Positions 34,146 to 34,249 of a stretch of DNA of 34,249 bases are shown piece after piece (within the stretch, counting starts at the first letter, position 1; every line of letters begins with the position of its first letter). Source of the DNA: Kiritimatiellia bacterium (GTDB taxonomy: Bacteria; Verrucomicrobiota; Kiritimatiellia; RFP12; UBA1067). The DNA is taken from positions 1 through 34,249 of the forward strand of contig JAHBAE010000043.1 of NCBI GenBank assembly GCA_018384485.1, written 5' to 3'. The translations under genes and the position numbers were made by a program. The notes beneath the pieces are model-generated. The model had not been told where the DNA came from. It ran no database searches and saw nothing but the letters and a program-made list of their open reading frames with translations.

Positions 34146-34249
34146 ACACACTCGTTCGCCTGAAAGGGTTTGAACGTCGTTCTTTGAAAGTCGGATGTTT
34201 GAGAAAACAGTAAATGTTTGTGTGAGAGGTCAACTCAAATTCTTTTTCT
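34146..34249 (+). other. Probable rRNA operon leader with boxA-like element
   Basis: About 100 bases of non-coding sequence after the promoter. GTTCTTTGAAA at 34179-34189 resembles the boxA/leader motif found before 16S genes in many bacteria. CGTTC (34153-34157) and GAACG (34172-34176) could form a small hairpin ahead of it. The last bases (CAACTCAAATTCTTTTTCT) look like the region just before a 16S 5' end, but no 16S sequence is inside the window. Confidence 0.5.

Noticed and set aside
34153-34176. A CGTTC/GAACG inverted repeat as a second terminator
   Set aside because: The stem is five pairs with a 14-base loop and no T-run. A small leader hairpin is the more likely reading.
1-34249. CRISPR arrays, tRNA genes, transposases or phage genes
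   Set aside because: No spaced repeat array, cloverleaf sequence, integrase or transposase motif was found while reading the window. A covariance-model scan would be needed to exclude a small RNA gene fully.

Overview
The window reads as chromosomal DNA from a Gram-negative bacterium, most likely of the PVC group (Kiritimatiellota, Lentisphaerota or Verrucomicrobiota) and probably gut-associated. This is an inference. It rests on Tat-exported Gfo/Idh/MocA and TIM-barrel lipoproteins, very large secreted TPR proteins, an outer-membrane efflux set, and sugar genes (L-fucose isomerase, glucosamine-6-phosphate deaminase) typical of mucin-glycan users. Coding density is very high. There is no gene-free stretch over 300 bases, and no tRNA, CRISPR array or insertion sequence was seen.

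Layout. (1) 1-247: a control region with a probable divergent minus-strand gene starting at base 19 and leaving the window, a plus-strand promoter at 125-154 and an inverted repeat between them. (2) 248-8222, plus strand, one tightly packed operon: fucI, a secreted NAGPA-domain phosphodiester glycosidase, rdgB, then a MacAB-TolC-like tripartite exporter (outer-membrane lipoprotein, periplasmic adaptor lipoprotein, ATPase, permease). (3) 16576 down to 8232, minus strand, an eight-gene operon: ftsH, cdaA (c-di-AMP synthase), a 45-codon gene that looks like a CdaR/YbbR cut down to its membrane anchor, ftsK, a RodZ-like HTH membrane protein, nagB, a zinc-ribbon protein and a membrane-anchored NUC1-type nuclease. 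(4) 16779-29872, plus strand: a giant 2585-residue exported protein, two further exported TPR proteins and an M18 aminopeptidase. The giant and the third protein share an unusual mix of TPR helices and Asp-rich beta domains. This is the best candidate for an undescribed system. (5) 29962-34038, plus strand: an exported Gfo/Idh/MocA oxidoreductase, an exported xylose-isomerase-like TIM barrel and a second Gfo/Idh/MocA lipoprotein. The set suggests periplasmic oxidation-based sugar chemistry such as 3-keto-glycoside formation and cleavage. (6) 34066-34249: a strong terminator, then a strong promoter and a boxA-like leader that probably belongs to an rRNA operon starting just outside the window.

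Regulatory signals are readable. Three promoters share the extended -10 core TGGTAT. Two minus-strand genes (base 19, and ftsH at 16576) have a perfect TATAAT box 6-7 bases before ATG and no Shine-Dalgarno, which predicts leaderless mRNAs. A perfect 20-bp palindrome sits on the predicted start site of the giant-protein operon. Genes inside operons overlap by 1-23 bases or lie within about 35 bases of each other, so translational coupling is probably common.
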